DNA of 64,000 nucleotides from Apiosordaria backusii (Eukaryota; Ascomycota; Sordariomycetes; Sordariales; Lasiosphaeriaceae): contig JAUKTV010000001.1 in assembly GCA_030549205.1 (NCBI GenBank), forward strand, positions 4,402,001-4,466,000. Reading direction: 5' to 3'. Position numbers and translations under genes: made by a program. Below, one piece after another: positions 24,823-35,229 of this stretch; position 1 is the first letter of the stretch; each line of letters opens with the position of its first letter. Below the pieces are notes generated by a model. That model was not told the origin of the DNA. It saw only the letters and a program-made list of their open reading frames with translations, and searched no databases.

Positions 24823-27603
24823 CTAATCATTGTAGAGATCCTCATCCATCGAATCGGGGGCAACCTCATCCAGCGCGTCATCCGAGTCAATCATCTCCTC
24901 ATCCGAAGCTTCTTCGTTCTCTGGGTGGTTGGGAAGGACAGTAACCTTGTTGTCAACCAGTTCGACACGAGCCACCTCACCGTCACGAATACTACCACGC
25001 AGAATGAGGATAGCCAAGCGGTTGAGCACCTCCTTCTCAAGCAGGCGCTGCAGCGGTCTGGCACCATAGGCCGGTGAGTAGCCCTGGGCGCCCAGCTTGT
25101 CTTTGGCTGCCTCGGACACCTGGATGGTGACTTTGCGGTCGTTGTCGTTGAGCCGTTTCTGGATTTCGGCAATCCGGAGGTCGACGATGCGGCGAATCTC
25201 CTTGCGAGTGAGGCGGTTGAATATGACAATCGAGCTGATACGGTTGAGGAACTCGGGAAGGAAGTGGTTGCGGAGAGCATTCATGACGAGCTCCCGGGTG
25301 GTGGGATCGATCTTGCCATCCTTGCCGTTGGGACGAGCGAGGTACTCGGCACCCAAGTTAGAGGTCATGACGACGATGCAGTTCTTGGCGTCGACAACAC
25401 GGCCTTGGCCATCCGTGATGCGACCATCGTCCATGAGCTGAAGAAGAACTGTCAAAACTTCCTTGGCAGCCTTCTCGACCTCATCGAACAGAAGAATGGA
25501 GAAGGGCTTGCGACGGAGGGCCTCGGTCAGCTGGCCACCGGAATCATGGCCAACATAGCCGGGGGGAGCACCAATCATGCGGCTCAGGGAGTGACGCTCC
25601 TGGTACTCGGACATATCGAAGCGGATCATCGCCTTCGGGTCATCGAACAGGAACTCAGCAAGAGCCTTGGTGAGCAGCGTCTTACCGGTACCGGAAGGGC
25701 CGCAGAACAGGAAGCTCGGTGGCTGGTTGGGGTTGCTGAGACCCGAGCGCTGCAGGCGGATGGCGTTGGACACCGCCTTGACTGCTTCCTTCTGGCCGAC
25801 CACGACCTTACTCAAGGCCTTCTCCATGTGCAGAAGCTTCTCACGCTCGGTAGTCTTGAGGCGGGTCACGGGAATACCGGTCCAACGGGCGACGATTTCG
25901 TTGATCTGGTCGGGCCCGACGACATCGGTAATCATGGAGCCGCCCGAGTCACCGCCGTTGGCGTTCAAGGCAGCATCGGCGGCCGCCTTCTCTTGCTCGA
26001 GACGTCTGATGACAGCCTCTTGCTCGGGAATGGCGTAGTATTGAAGGTCGGCAGCACGGCTGTGGTCTCCCATTCTGCTGGCTTCCTCGGCCTTGACACG
26101 AAGAGCCTCCAACTTCATCTTGGCCTCCTGAATCGCCTTGGCGCGCTGACGCTCTCTCTCATACTTCTCGCGGAGTGGTCTCAACTCCTCCTCGACGTTC
26201 TGAGCATCCTGCCGAGCCTGAGCAAGACGTGCCTTGGAAGCCTCATCCTTCTCACGGGACAAGGCGTGGATCTCGATCTTGAGCTGGCGCAGCCGGCGCT
26301 CAAGGGAATCGATAATTTCCGGTTGAGATTCGCGGGCCACGCGAACTGCAGCTGCAGCCTCATCGATCAGATCAACCGCCGAGTCGGGAAGTCTGCGGGA
26401 GGTGAGGTACCGAGCAGCCAAGTTTGCGGCGGCGACAATGGCGGCATCGGAAATGGTGACACCGTGGTGGACTTCGTATTTCTCCTTGAGACCACGGAGA
26501 ATCGAAATGGTCTCGGGGATGGTCGGCTCCTTGACAAGAACTTGCTGGAAACGACGCTCAAAGGCGGCATCCTTCTCAATGTACTTGCGGTATTCGGCCA
26601 GGGTGGTGGCACCAATGCAATGAAGTTGTCCTCTGGCAAGCATGGGCTTGAGCAAGTTGGCGGCATCCATGCCACCCTCGCCAGATGAACCAGCACCCAT
26701 GAGAAGGTGGATTTCGTCAACAAAGAGAATAATCATCTCCTTGGACTCCTGAATCTCCTTTAGAACACCCTTCATGCGCTCCTCAAACTCGCCTCTGTAC
26801 TTGCTGCCGGCGACCAGCGCACCAACATCCAGAGAGAGCAACTTGCAGGCCGCAAGGTTGTCGGGAACATCATTGTTGACGATCCGCTGGGCAAGACCTT
26901 CGACGACGGTTGTCTTACCCACACCAGGCTCACCGATGAGCACCGGGTTGTTCTTTGTGCGCCGGGAGAGAATGCGGATGACGCGGCGGATCTCTTCCTC
27001 GCGGCCGATGACGGGATCGATCTTGCCCTCTCTGGCCATGGCGGTCATGTCAATGGTAAACTTGGCGAGATTTTCATTCTCCTGCTCGGTGTCGGCATTG
27101 CGAGAGTCAACACGCTTGGTGCCGCGAATTTGCTGAACGGCCTCCTGCATCAGTTTTGGCTTGGGAATGTTGGCCTCCTTCAAGGCACCCTGGATGGATA
27201 CATCTTCTGAAAGGGCTTGGATGAGATGGTCGACTGCGATGTAGGTATCCTTTTGAACCTTTTGTAGCTCCATGGCCTTGCGAAGGACATTGTTGAAGGA
27301 GGGTGCCATCGAGACCGACTCTGGTGGGGGGTCTTGGCTTGGCAGGCGGACGAGCATCTTTTTGAGAGCGCGGTCGAAGAGCTGGGGATCGCCATGGGCG
27401 CGCTCAATGACTTGTCGGAGGAGGGTTTGAGTCGTCCCTGGTGGTGCATTCTGAAGATCTTTGCTCTGGTCGGGGAGGGGATCGAGGAGGGCGACTGCCA
27501 AGTGTACTGGCAGCAGCTGTGAGTGTGCGTATTGTTCAGCCAGGGCCATGGCGTCCTCCAACGCCTTCTTGGCCCGGTCGGTAAACTCCATTTTTGAGGT
27601 CAT
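24823..27603 (-). CDS. hsp104: Heat-shock protein Hsp104/ClpB-type disaggregase (Neurospora Hsp98 orthologue)
   Basis: An uninterrupted 926-codon frame on the minus strand, the usual length for fungal Hsp104. It starts MTSKMEFTDRAKKALEDAM, the conserved Clp N-domain start. AAA module 1 has Walker A GEPGVGKT (about residues 224-231), Walker B ILFVDEIH, and the pore-loop segment KYRGEFEERMKG. The coiled-coil middle domain runs from about residue 410 to 540 (SLERRLRQLKIEIHALSREK onward). AAA module 2 has GPSGTGKT, the GYVGHD pore loop and Walker B ILLFDEVEKA. The acidic tail ends DSMDEDLYND, where yeast Hsp104 has its TPR-cochaperone-binding tail. The protein is a cytosolic/nuclear ATP-driven hexamer that pulls polypeptides out of aggregates with Hsp70/Hsp40. 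No lesion is seen. It shares an 821-bp divergent promoter with the gene at 28425. Confidence 0.98.
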   Translation of the reverse strand: MTSKMEFTDRAKKALEDAMALAEQYAHSQLLPVHLAVALLDPLPDQSKDLQNAPPGTTQTLLRQVIERAHGDPQLFDRALKKMLVRLPSQDPPPESVSMAPSFNNVLRKAMELQKVQKDTYIAVDHLIQALSEDVSIQGALKEANIPKPKLMQEAVQQIRGTKRVDSRNADTEQENENLAKFTIDMTAMAREGKIDPVIGREEEIRRVIRILSRRTKNNPVLIGEPGVGKTTVVEGLAQRIVNNDVPDNLAACKLLSLDVGALVAGSKYRGEFEERMKGVLKEIQESKEMIILFVDEIHLLMGAGSSGEGGMDAANLLKPMLARGQLHCIGATTLAEYRKYIEKDAAFERRFQQVLVKEPTIPETISILRGLKEKYEVHHGVTISDAAIVAAANLAARYLTSRRLPDSAVDLIDEAAAAVRVARESQPEIIDSLERRLRQLKIEIHALSREKDEASKARLAQARQDAQNVEEELRPLREKYERERQRAKAIQEAKMKLEALRVKAEEASRMGDHSRAADLQYYAIPEQEAVIRRLEQEKAAADAALNANGGDSGGSMITDVVGPDQINEIVARWTGIPVTRLKTTEREKLLHMEKALSKVVVGQKEAVKAVSNAIRLQRSGLSNPNQPPSFLFCGPSGTGKTLLTKALAEFLFDDPKAMIRFDMSEYQERHSLSRMIGAPPGYVGHDSGGQLTEALRRKPFSILLFDEVEKAAKEVLTVLLQLMDDGRITDGQGRVVDAKNCIVVMTSNLGAEYLARPNGKDGKIDPTTRELVMNALRNHFLPEFLNRISSIVIFNRLTRKEIRRIVDLRIAEIQKRLNDNDRKVTIQVSEAAKDKLGAQGYSPAYGARPLQRLLEKEVLNRLAILILRGSIRDGEVARVELVDNKVTVLPNHPENEEASDEEMIDSDDALDEVAPDSMDEDLYND

Positions 27604-28424
27604 CGTGATTGATTTGCGAGACTGAGTGTCTCGGGAACTGAGTGGTGGTTTTTTGATGTGGTGATTTTATGTGGTTGAAGAAGATCGCTGTCGTGGTACG
27701 ATGTGATGAAGCTTGGAGTGTGACGTCAGGCTTCAAGTCGTTTGCTTGCTGTAAATAGCAGATAGCTTGTTTGTATGGGGTATCGTTGTCAACAGTTGAA
27801 CTTTGTTTGTTTGGTTCAGTCAGTCAGAGGGAGAAAAACAAAGAAAAAGAGGAAACGCAGGCGAGGAATTTATCTTGGGCACTGAGTGGAGAGACTGTGA
27901 GCTCTTTGGTGCCCGAGGGCGAAGCAGCGAGATGTGGGATGATGGCACAGGAAGCTACGAGAGCCTGCCAGAGCCTGCCTGCACGAGCATTCGAGATCCT
28001 CGCTCCAGAAGCCCCTCGAATGTTCAGGCTCCTGCGCGGGGTAGGAGCCGGTACGGTCGACCAATGAGACCTCCACCTGCCAAACTTATCTGAACAAAGA
28101 CTAGCCCCATCCCTAAACTTGGCTCCATCTTGGCTTGTCTTGGCGCTCTTTGAACTCGGGTCAACGCTTTCTTCAACGACAAACGACAGTTGAGTGACGA
28201 CATGTGGGGGTCCGAACCACGCGCACAAGCAGAGCTCACAGACTCGTTGACGTTCACGATGCTGGAGCTTCCACCGAGATGGCTGCAACACCATTTTATT
28301 TGGGAAGAGAAGGTCATGAGGTTTGATCGCTTGTTCTGTCCGTACAATTATCGGATACTGGACACTTTCTTCTTGGGCTGGACAATCGTGACGTTGTGGT
28401 CAATCTGTCTGGAAATCCCAGCTG
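27604..28424. promoter_or_regulatory. Divergent promoter of HSP104 with candidate STRE/HSE at 28012-28025
   Basis: This gap separates the start of HSP104 (minus) from the start of the gene at 28425 (plus). At 28012-28016 is CCCCT, the core of the fungal stress-response element. Two bases later comes GAATGTTC (28018-28025), an inverted pair of heat-shock-element units (nGAAnnTTCn). Only two perfect HSE units are seen, fewer than the three usually required, so this is a candidate only. No protein-like frame is present. Confidence 0.4.
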
Positions 28425-29726
28425 ATGAATCGTTTTCCTTCCATCTCTCGAGCTATCACCAATAGTATCAGTCTCAAACAGCTTGTCCTCATTCGTGGAT
28501 ATCAAAATCCCACATATCGGTACTATCATCCCAAGTCCACCATGACAATGCCCATCCCAACCCCCGATGAGCGCATGCGCCGCTTCAAAGAAGCCCTCTC
28601 CATCGTCTACGGTCCTTTCGATAACATCCTCTCCCACCCCGACCCAGAAGCCTCCGCTGCCTCCTGGAGACCCCCCTCTCACCCCGGCGCAGGCGGGCAT
28701 TTAGGCCGGTACCTCTGGACCGATGCCTTTGGGGTGGTCAACTTTATCACCCTGTCCAAAGAGCTCTCTTGTCCCCATTATTTAACCCTTGCCAAGAGAC
28801 TCGTCACCACCGTCCACGAGACGTTAGGCCGAACCCGTGATCTATCCTCTCGTCTCCCCGGCGCAACCGACTCTGAGCCCCTGAAAGGAGGGTTAAGAAT
28901 CGGCAAGATCCATTCGGAAGAAGAGGACCCCAGGGATGGCGACGGGCAGTATCATCACTATTTAACGCTATGGATGTTTGCACTTAACAGGCTGGCACTG
29001 GCCACTGGGGAGAAACAGTGGAGTTTGCTAGCTGTTCAGTTGGCGAAGGCGGTGCATAACAAGTTTGTCATCAGGAATAAGAGCAACAATCACGCCGAGA
29101 GGATGGTGTGGAAGATGTCTACTGATCTATCCCGGGTATTGGTCCCAACAGAGGGGCATCTCGACGCCGCTACCGGGTTTGTCGTTTATAGGCTTTTGCA
29201 AAGGACAGCCGAGTACATGCATGGCCCGCCGGGGGATTTGGTGACAGAAATCGCTGATTATCGACTTTTGATGGGGAGGGAGGGGAAGATGAGGGTGAGT
29301 AATGATTGTTTAGATCTAGGGATGGGGTTGTGGATATGTCATTTCTTCCGGGATGAGGATTGGGCTAGGACGTTGGGGAGTCAGAGTTTGGAGGTGGGGA
29401 AGATTTTACTCGCTGGGAAGAGGGGGATTGCGAGTAGGGAGGCGAATAGAAGGTTGGCTTTCCGTGAGTTTGGGGCTTGTCTGGGGTTGAGGTGTTATGG
29501 GTGTGGTCCTGATCAGGAATTGAAGGAGAGCGTGAAGGGTGTGTTGGAGTTTTGGCAGAGATATTTGGAGAGTTCGACGGATGAGGATTTGAAGCCTATT
29601 TCGTTGGTGATGTATGCTGCTGCTGGGATTCCTGGTGGTGAGTTTTCATTCCCCTCACTATATTGGCGATGAAGAGACGACTAACAAGGCACAGCGTTTG
29701 AGGATGGGTATTTGGGTCGAGAGTAG
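28425..29726 (+). CDS. Uncharacterised fungal protein, probable (alpha/alpha) toroid (six-hairpin-glycosidase-like)
   Basis: Exons 28425-29637 and 29695-29726, joined across a 57-nt GT-AG intron with CTAAC branch site, encode 414 residues ending AFEDGYLGRE. I recognise the pattern GAGGHLGRYLWTDAFGVVNF, the GLRIGK and DGDGQYHHYLTLWMFAL segments, and regularly spaced amphipathic helices. This is typical of a conserved fungal family annotated as six-hairpin or seven-hairpin glycosidase-like, but I cannot point to catalytic acids, so no enzyme activity is claimed. The first 39 residues are rich in Arg/Lys/Ser and free of acidic residues until the second Met (MTMPIPTPDERM, near 28542). They could be a mitochondrial presequence, or translation could start at the later Met. 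Confidence 0.75.
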
Positions 29727-30149
29727 GCTGTGGGTTTGATGTTGCTTAATGAAATACAGTAAATTCCTTTTTGTGCCTGCTTCGTTCGCCTTTTGGCCCC
29801 TCATTAGAAATGTGTTTGTCGTGACGGGAAGGTATATTGCGATGAGGTATAAAACAAACCACCCCGCCACTCTTTCATTTTCAACCAACAACAACCACAA
29901 CAATACACAATGCCTTTCAATCGCCGAAATGCACCACCATCGGTGCCAGATCGAGAGACCATCGAGTCACTGCTCGGGGTGCGGAATACTTCCCACAAGT
30001 CAACAGCAGCCATAAAGCCACTTCACGAGCTGAGCGAGTCGCAACGACGTCGCAAAAACCTTGCGAATTTCGGGGAAAGGGGAAGACGGATTCAAGGAGA
30101 TCCGTTTGGCGTCTGGACAAAGCGCCAAGGCAATGTCGCTCATCCCCTA

Positions 30150-30182
30150 GACCTTTGAACCCAACATTCAAATGACCCTACA
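30150..30182 (+). repeat. Left terminal inverted repeat
   Basis: 33 bp, matching the reverse complement of 32024-32056 except at three positions, all transitions, and preceded by the TA target duplication. Confidence 0.9.
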
Positions 30183-32023
30183 TTCGAATCCTTAACTGCA
30201 GACACAACCACCACAACCAAGATATTAAACTTGCAATTTTACCAGTAAAACTCGGTCTATTTAATCCAAAATTTGAACTATATGTCCGTAATTAACAGGG
30301 CTATATATAAAGCTATCGCTATTTAATCTGAATTATCTTCTATTTAGTCTATATTAAAGCTTTTACAGTTACTTATTTCCTAGCCCTTAACTTATCCCTA
30401 TCTTTCTTAATAGTTTCAATTTAAACAAATAGCTTATTAAGGTCTTTTTTAATGGTTTTCTGCTTATTAATAGTCTTTTTATTTAATGTTTATTATAAAA
30501 AGGCTATCTATTACTTTAAAAGTACCACTTTTATATTAATAAAGTTTAAGGCTTTAGCTAACTTTAAAATTAACTTAACCCTTTACTTATTAACCTATAA
30601 TAAATTCTAATAAAGAAAGGCATTAAGTTTTTTAATTTCCTATAACCGCTTAAAGGTTAGAATATCTATAATAAGTTTACTTTAAGTAGATTTAATAAAG
30701 GTTTAAAAAGGTAATATAGACTACTAATCCTTTTCCTTATTTAATACTGAATTGTCAGTAATAAACAGTCTTTTTTAATTAAGTATATACTTTAAGTTAA
30801 AGGGAATTACGCTAATAGCTTTAAAGCCTGTCCTAATATTTTTATCTATAAAAGCCATCTTACTAACTACTTTATAAGCCTTAAGAAACCGTTATTTAAT
30901 AATAAAAGCGGTAACATTAAAAGAAGCCTATATAGCTATAAGTTTATAGAATTTACTCTTTAAAGATAAAAATACAGCTATATTTAAAGGTTATAAAGCA
31001 TAAGTAAAATAGCTAAGTAAATATAAAAGTACTACTTTATTAATCTAAATATAGTATATAAAATCTATACTGATATAAGTAAAGTACTAATTAATAAATA
31101 AAAGCTACTACTCTCCTGGCTTTTCTAGCTTAGTTTCCAATAAGTAAACCTTTAAAAGCTACTTAATAACAATATTTATAATAATCTAACTATTAAAAAA
31201 GTAATTGTATTTCTATATAAAAAAGACATTACTAAACCATTACATTTAAAGTAATAAACCTATAAAGATAACCATTAAAGTAAAGCACCGGCCTATAGTT
31301 ATAATAAACTTTATAATAATTATTTAAAAAAAAAATCTAAAGCTTTCTTATAAGTATAGTAGGTTAGTTTCGATCTCAATACCTAACCTTACTTTATCTT
31401 TCCCTTCTAAATGCCATTTTTATCTATATTAACAATATTTTCGGTCTTAATACCCTTATCGTTAATATAACACTTAAAAAGCTTAAAGAAGTTAACAATA
31501 GCTTCTTTAATAGTATATTAAGCCCTAATAGCGCTTAAAGGCTTCTTAACTTTAATCTTAACGTCTATATTATAATAAAAGAAGCTATATACCTATTATT
31601 TTCCAAAAGGCTTATTATTGCCGTTAATGCTAATAATCTTCTAAGTAAAAAGCCTTACTTATAGCTTCGATAGTATACAACTATAGCTTTCTTTATAAAG
31701 AATCTAATTAATAATAAACCCTTCTTAAAGGTTAGAAAGCTATTAGTAAGCTTCTTTACTTTTTATATAGCTAATAGTATTAGGTATAAGGCAGTAGAGG
31801 ATAATAGTAAAAGGTATAGTCTAATTATCTATAGTCTGCTTTAACGGTATACCGCCATTAATTTCTTTAAGTACTTATCGAATACAGTATTCTCGATCCT
31901 TTTCTATATTAAATTGGCATAAAAAAGTATAAAAAACATTGCAAAATTAACCAAAAAATGGTGCTTTTAAAAAGAAGGTGGTAAATTCAGGTGGTTAGCG
32001 TAACGTACTTTTTCGCGTTCAGA

Positions 32024-32056
32024 TATAGGGTCATTCGAATGTTAGGTTCAAAGGTC
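32024..32056 (-). repeat. Right terminal inverted repeat
   Basis: Reverse complement begins GACCTTTGAACCTAACATTC and pairs with the left repeat at 30 of 33 positions; followed by TA. Confidence 0.9.
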
Positions 32057-32079
32057 TAAACAAGCGCATAGAGCAGATC

Positions 32080-33795
32080 ATGAAACCGTTTTTTACAGAG
32101 CTACTGACAACCAAAGTCAAAGAGACGGGCCAGGTCAAATCCATCAAGTCACTTCTCTCGACCGTTATGGACACTCCTCTCAGCGATATCCCTGGCGTTC
32201 TTTCGAATGTCAGCCAGTATCAGATTGTGAGAGACATCCCCGAGGAGGTGGTTGTTAGGTTCATGCTCGGATCTGCATCTATTCGCCTGATGCAGTGCCA
32301 TGATGTCGACATTACCATTCGAAGATCCTATGACCAATCCCTGAGGGCCAAGGTCTCGAAGGAGCAGACCAATATGCAACTTGGCGACCCCCCGATGACA
32401 CCGGAACTCACACAGTACATGATGTTTTGCTTATTGAGCAAGCCAGGTGCCGACATCACCAAACTCAAGCAGGTCGAAACTGAGAGCACGTTAAGCTCTG
32501 GAAGCAGCACCTCACAGAAAACCTCCAAGGGTCCGGTTTATAGCTTACGACTGGCCGCCCAGGAAGAATACTGGCTCCACATGACCCCCGAACAGCGTCA
32601 AGAAGCAAGAAACCAGTCAGAAATCGTGCACGCCAGCCCCCCGGAACTTCTCAACCTCGTAAAATCCAACTGGATGCCCTGCTGGAACAGCCTCGCCCGC
32701 TACCCTGATTACTTCCGCACCTATGCCCTCGACCAACTCGCCGCCGAGAACGTCTGGGAATCAATCGAAGAAGACATCTTCATCTGTCTTGACAAAAACA
32801 ACAAGACCATCTTTGCAAACGTCGAAAACCTCTCCCAAATCCTCTTTGGCGATCACATCACCCAAGTCCTCGAGCGTTGTCTCGACCTCTGGTCCTTTTT
32901 CACCCCTCTACCAGCCCCTGAATCCAGCAGACATGCCGTCGACGGCTATATTCGGAAGATCCATCCCGAGCTCGACCCCTCCGAGGCCACAGTCGAGACC
33001 CTTCCAAACGCCAAAATGTGCGTCGCTCACTATGGCACTTGGGCCTCGCAGGGTGACCCGCACGTGAAGAACATCTGGTTGACGGTGGACTCGAACGTCT
33101 TGCGGGCGAGGAAGTGGAATACACGGTTGTCAATGAAACTGTTCCCGGATTTTTGTTTGGCTGCCCTGGGGAAGGCGAGCCAGATGATAAGATTCTTGGT
33201 CAAGGAGTTAGATCAGGAGTATTATAGGGATTGCGTGGAAATTTTGGAGAACATTGGACCGAGGAGTAAGATCGTCACCACTGCTGATGATGATGGAGAA
33301 AAAGACTTTTTGAGTTTGTTTGCTCTAGGGATCAACGGCTACACACAGCGCCACAAAGACCGGAATGATATCGCTGGGGGGTTGGCGGGATTGTGTACAT
33401 TGGGGAGATACCAAGGGGGCAATCTATGTATTCCTCAGCTCAACCTCAAAGTGCCTTCCCGTCCGGGGGCCTGTGCGCTGATTCGGGGTACCGACCTTGA
33501 TCACCTTGTGTCTGATTACTCTGGGCCGCGATTCTTCATCATTGGGACGAACCATGAGAGTGTGAAGAGAAATGTGTGGCGGAAGCTAGGGAGGCTTCCT
33601 GAGTTGACGCCAGAGCAGCGGAAGGAAGTGAGGCAGGATTGGAATGGTGGAGATGGGACGGAGAATGTGATGGAGTGGACGTGTATGAATGAGGAAAGTG
33701 ATGATGATGATGATGTCTTGTGGACTAACAAGGAGATTCATGAGAGCGCGGTGTTGCGGGATGAGAGTAGCAGCTCGGGGTCGACTTTGCACTAG
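32080..33795 (+). CDS. Surviving 3' open frame of the split dioxygenase-like gene
   Basis: Downstream of the transposon an intact 571-codon frame starts at an in-frame ATG (MKPFFTELLTTKVKETGQ) and runs to the natural stop. It retains all predicted catalytic residues: H425, D427, H474 and R483 in this numbering. It shows no internal stops or frameshifts and ends in an Asp/Ser-rich tail. It could in principle be translated if a promoter exists in the A+T-rich element, so a truncated but functional protein cannot be excluded. The absence of further lesions suggests either a recent insertion or continued selection. Confidence 0.55.
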   Translation: MKPFFTELLTTKVKETGQVKSIKSLLSTVMDTPLSDIPGVLSNVSQYQIVRDIPEEVVVRFMLGSASIRLMQCHDVDITIRRSYDQSLRAKVSKEQTNMQLGDPPMTPELTQYMMFCLLSKPGADITKLKQVETESTLSSGSSTSQKTSKGPVYSLRLAAQEEYWLHMTPEQRQEARNQSEIVHASPPELLNLVKSNWMPCWNSLARYPDYFRTYALDQLAAENVWESIEEDIFICLDKNNKTIFANVENLSQILFGDHITQVLERCLDLWSFFTPLPAPESSRHAVDGYIRKIHPELDPSEATVETLPNAKMCVAHYGTWASQGDPHVKNIWLTVDSNVLRARKWNTRLSMKLFPDFCLAALGKASQMIRFLVKELDQEYYRDCVEILENIGPRSKIVTTADDDGEKDFLSLFALGINGYTQRHKDRNDIAGGLAGLCTLGRYQGGNLCIPQLNLKVPSRPGACALIRGTDLDHLVSDYSGPRFFIIGTNHESVKRNVWRKLGRLPELTPEQRKEVRQDWNGGDGTENVMEWTCMNEESDDDDDVLWTNKEIHESAVLRDESSSSGSTLH

Positions 33796-35229
33796 GGGTT
33801 GGGTGTATGGATCTACGTAGTACTTGGAGAAAGCTTGTCGTTTTTTGCTTCATGTATAAGTAAACACCTTACCGTGGCATGCTGGAGTATCTTCGAGCTA
33901 GAAATTGAAGGCAAAAATTGAAGGTAAAACAGGTTTCTTTGCTAGACACTGGGGACAATTGTCCACTCAGTAAGGTACTCAAATCTGCTTAATGAGTCGC
34001 GGGTCGGTCTTTCTTATACTCTGATGGCACCAACACCGCCAACGGCTCCTGCGGTGTCACGTTGTGGACACAAAAAACAAAGACCGCTACTTAAACTAAA
34101 GGCCTCAAAAGACAGGGATTGAACGTTTAAAGATAGGTAGTCCAAAGGCCTCTAAATATAAATGAAAGACCATGCAAGATAGTAAGTAGGTGTTTAAATT
34201 CTATCCCGATTAGAAAACACGTCTCAACAATCTCACGATAAGACTCACAGCTATTCCGAAAGCGTCAAGCAGCCGCCCAAGCAAACTTGGCTCGAAAAGA
34301 AGCTTCGGCGAGGCAAGGACCCGCAAAAAAGGAAGGAAGGGTCCAGAATGAAGTTAAAATTAAAAATCATTGGTTGACTTTCCTCGAAGCATTGGAACTG
34401 CTGTTACAAGTCACCTAGAATAGATTTCTCAGATGAGTACCTAGTAAAAAGAAAAAGTAGCAAGTGAATGAATGCACTCTGACTCGGGAATACATTAACC
34501 GCTATGTTACCCCGCCACGGAAGCGCAGCTCAGAAACTAGAATCAAATACTCTGGTTTAGGTTGTGTCTTTGGTTGCGGCTGTCTCTAGTGCCGGAAAAG
34601 GAGGAGAAGATAGTGTTGACTTGGCAAGGGTTCTACGAAGCTTAAAAAAACGTCCCAGTAGCGGTTAGGGATGGTGAGTAGGGATCGAGTGGATGAGCAA
34701 AGCAAAGGCATAAAAACACCTACTCACTTCAGTTGCCAAGCCAGAGAGACCGAACGCAGCTGAGGCGATCCACCTAGCCCAGATCAAAAGAAGCGAACAA
34801 TTCCTGCTGGCTCTCATCCATGAGCACAAAAACAGGGCGCTCAAGGACCCTACGTGCCGGCTGCCCTAATCCAGCGGTGGGGAGCATGATGAGTCTGAAT
34901 GAGCTTGTGGAGAATGAACATGGCGCCTCTGTTTTGAGTTCTTTTAAAAGTACAGATGAAAGCTTCACTTGTAGCTGCCATGTGAGAGAGCTCAGATGGT
35001 TGACCATGGGGTTGAACAAGCTAACACAGCGGATGAATGTATCATAATACAAGAGCCATGATTCTTTCAAAAAACGAGCCATTGATTTACAGTCCCGCAC
35101 TGATAATTTAATCTTTCATTTATCCCTTTTGAGGTGTGCTCTGAGTATTTGTTGACTTTGCCCCTTTTCTTCACCCAGCAACCGAGCCCCCGTTTACCCC
35201 TTTCCCGGTTCTTGGCGGCGAGCCCCACA
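33796..35229. other. Intergenic region after the dioxygenase-like gene
   Basis: I see no convincing gene. One minus-strand frame (34774-35100, 108 codons) ends with a protein-looking segment, RPVFVLMDESQQELFASF, but has no recognisable domain and no splice partners. It may be a relic or chance. A direct repeat of AAATTGAAGG occurs near 33902-33924. Confidence 0.45.

Larger units (their letters stand above)
30150..32056 (-). mobile_element. RIP-degraded Tc1/mariner superfamily (Fot1/pogo-like) DNA transposon
   Basis: A 1907-bp, very A+T-rich element bounded by terminal inverted repeats and flanked by TA on both sides (30148-30149, 32057-32058), the target duplication of Tc1/mariner elements. 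The length matches Fot1-type elements. The inverted repeats begin GACCTTTGAACC and differ only by transitions. On the minus strand, one frame from about 31859 down to 31682 reads NGGIPLKQ, then KSKEAY, LSNL and EGFIIN separated by TAG/TAA codons. This resembles the N-terminal helix-turn-helix region of Fot1/pogo transposases with Trp and Gln codons turned into stops. A possible original ATG is at 31918-31920. No intact transposase remains, and C-to-T type decay across the whole element is what RIP produces. Confidence 0.85.
29910..33795 (+). pseudogene. Putative 2-oxoglutarate/Fe(II) dioxygenase gene split by a transposon
   Basis: The 5' part (29910-30149) encodes 80 residues beginning MPFNRRNAPPSVPDRETIES and reads straight into a stop inside the inserted element. 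The 3' part resumes at 32059. Removing 30150-32056 plus one copy of the duplicated TA joins the codons in frame (H-P-L then N-K-R-I-E-Q-I-M-K) to give 658 codons plus stop without introns. The C-terminal third shows a double-stranded beta-helix dioxygenase signature: iron ligands H-K-D (restored residues about 512-514), a distal His (about 561, LDHLVSD), and an Arg nine residues later (GPRFFIIG) that would bind 2-oxoglutarate. The spacing and sequence recall the TET/JBP-like branch of this superfamily, but that finer placement is a guess. The insertion should remove the first about 87 residues from any product. Confidence 0.7.

Noticed and set aside
25264..26688. 474-codon plus-strand frame antisense to HSP104
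   Set aside because: Shadow frame produced by the codon bias of the real HSP104 gene on the other strand.
34774..35100. 108-codon minus-strand frame near the DUF2235 gene
   Set aside because: The end of the frame looks protein-like, but there is no family resemblance or splice continuation; left as intergenic.
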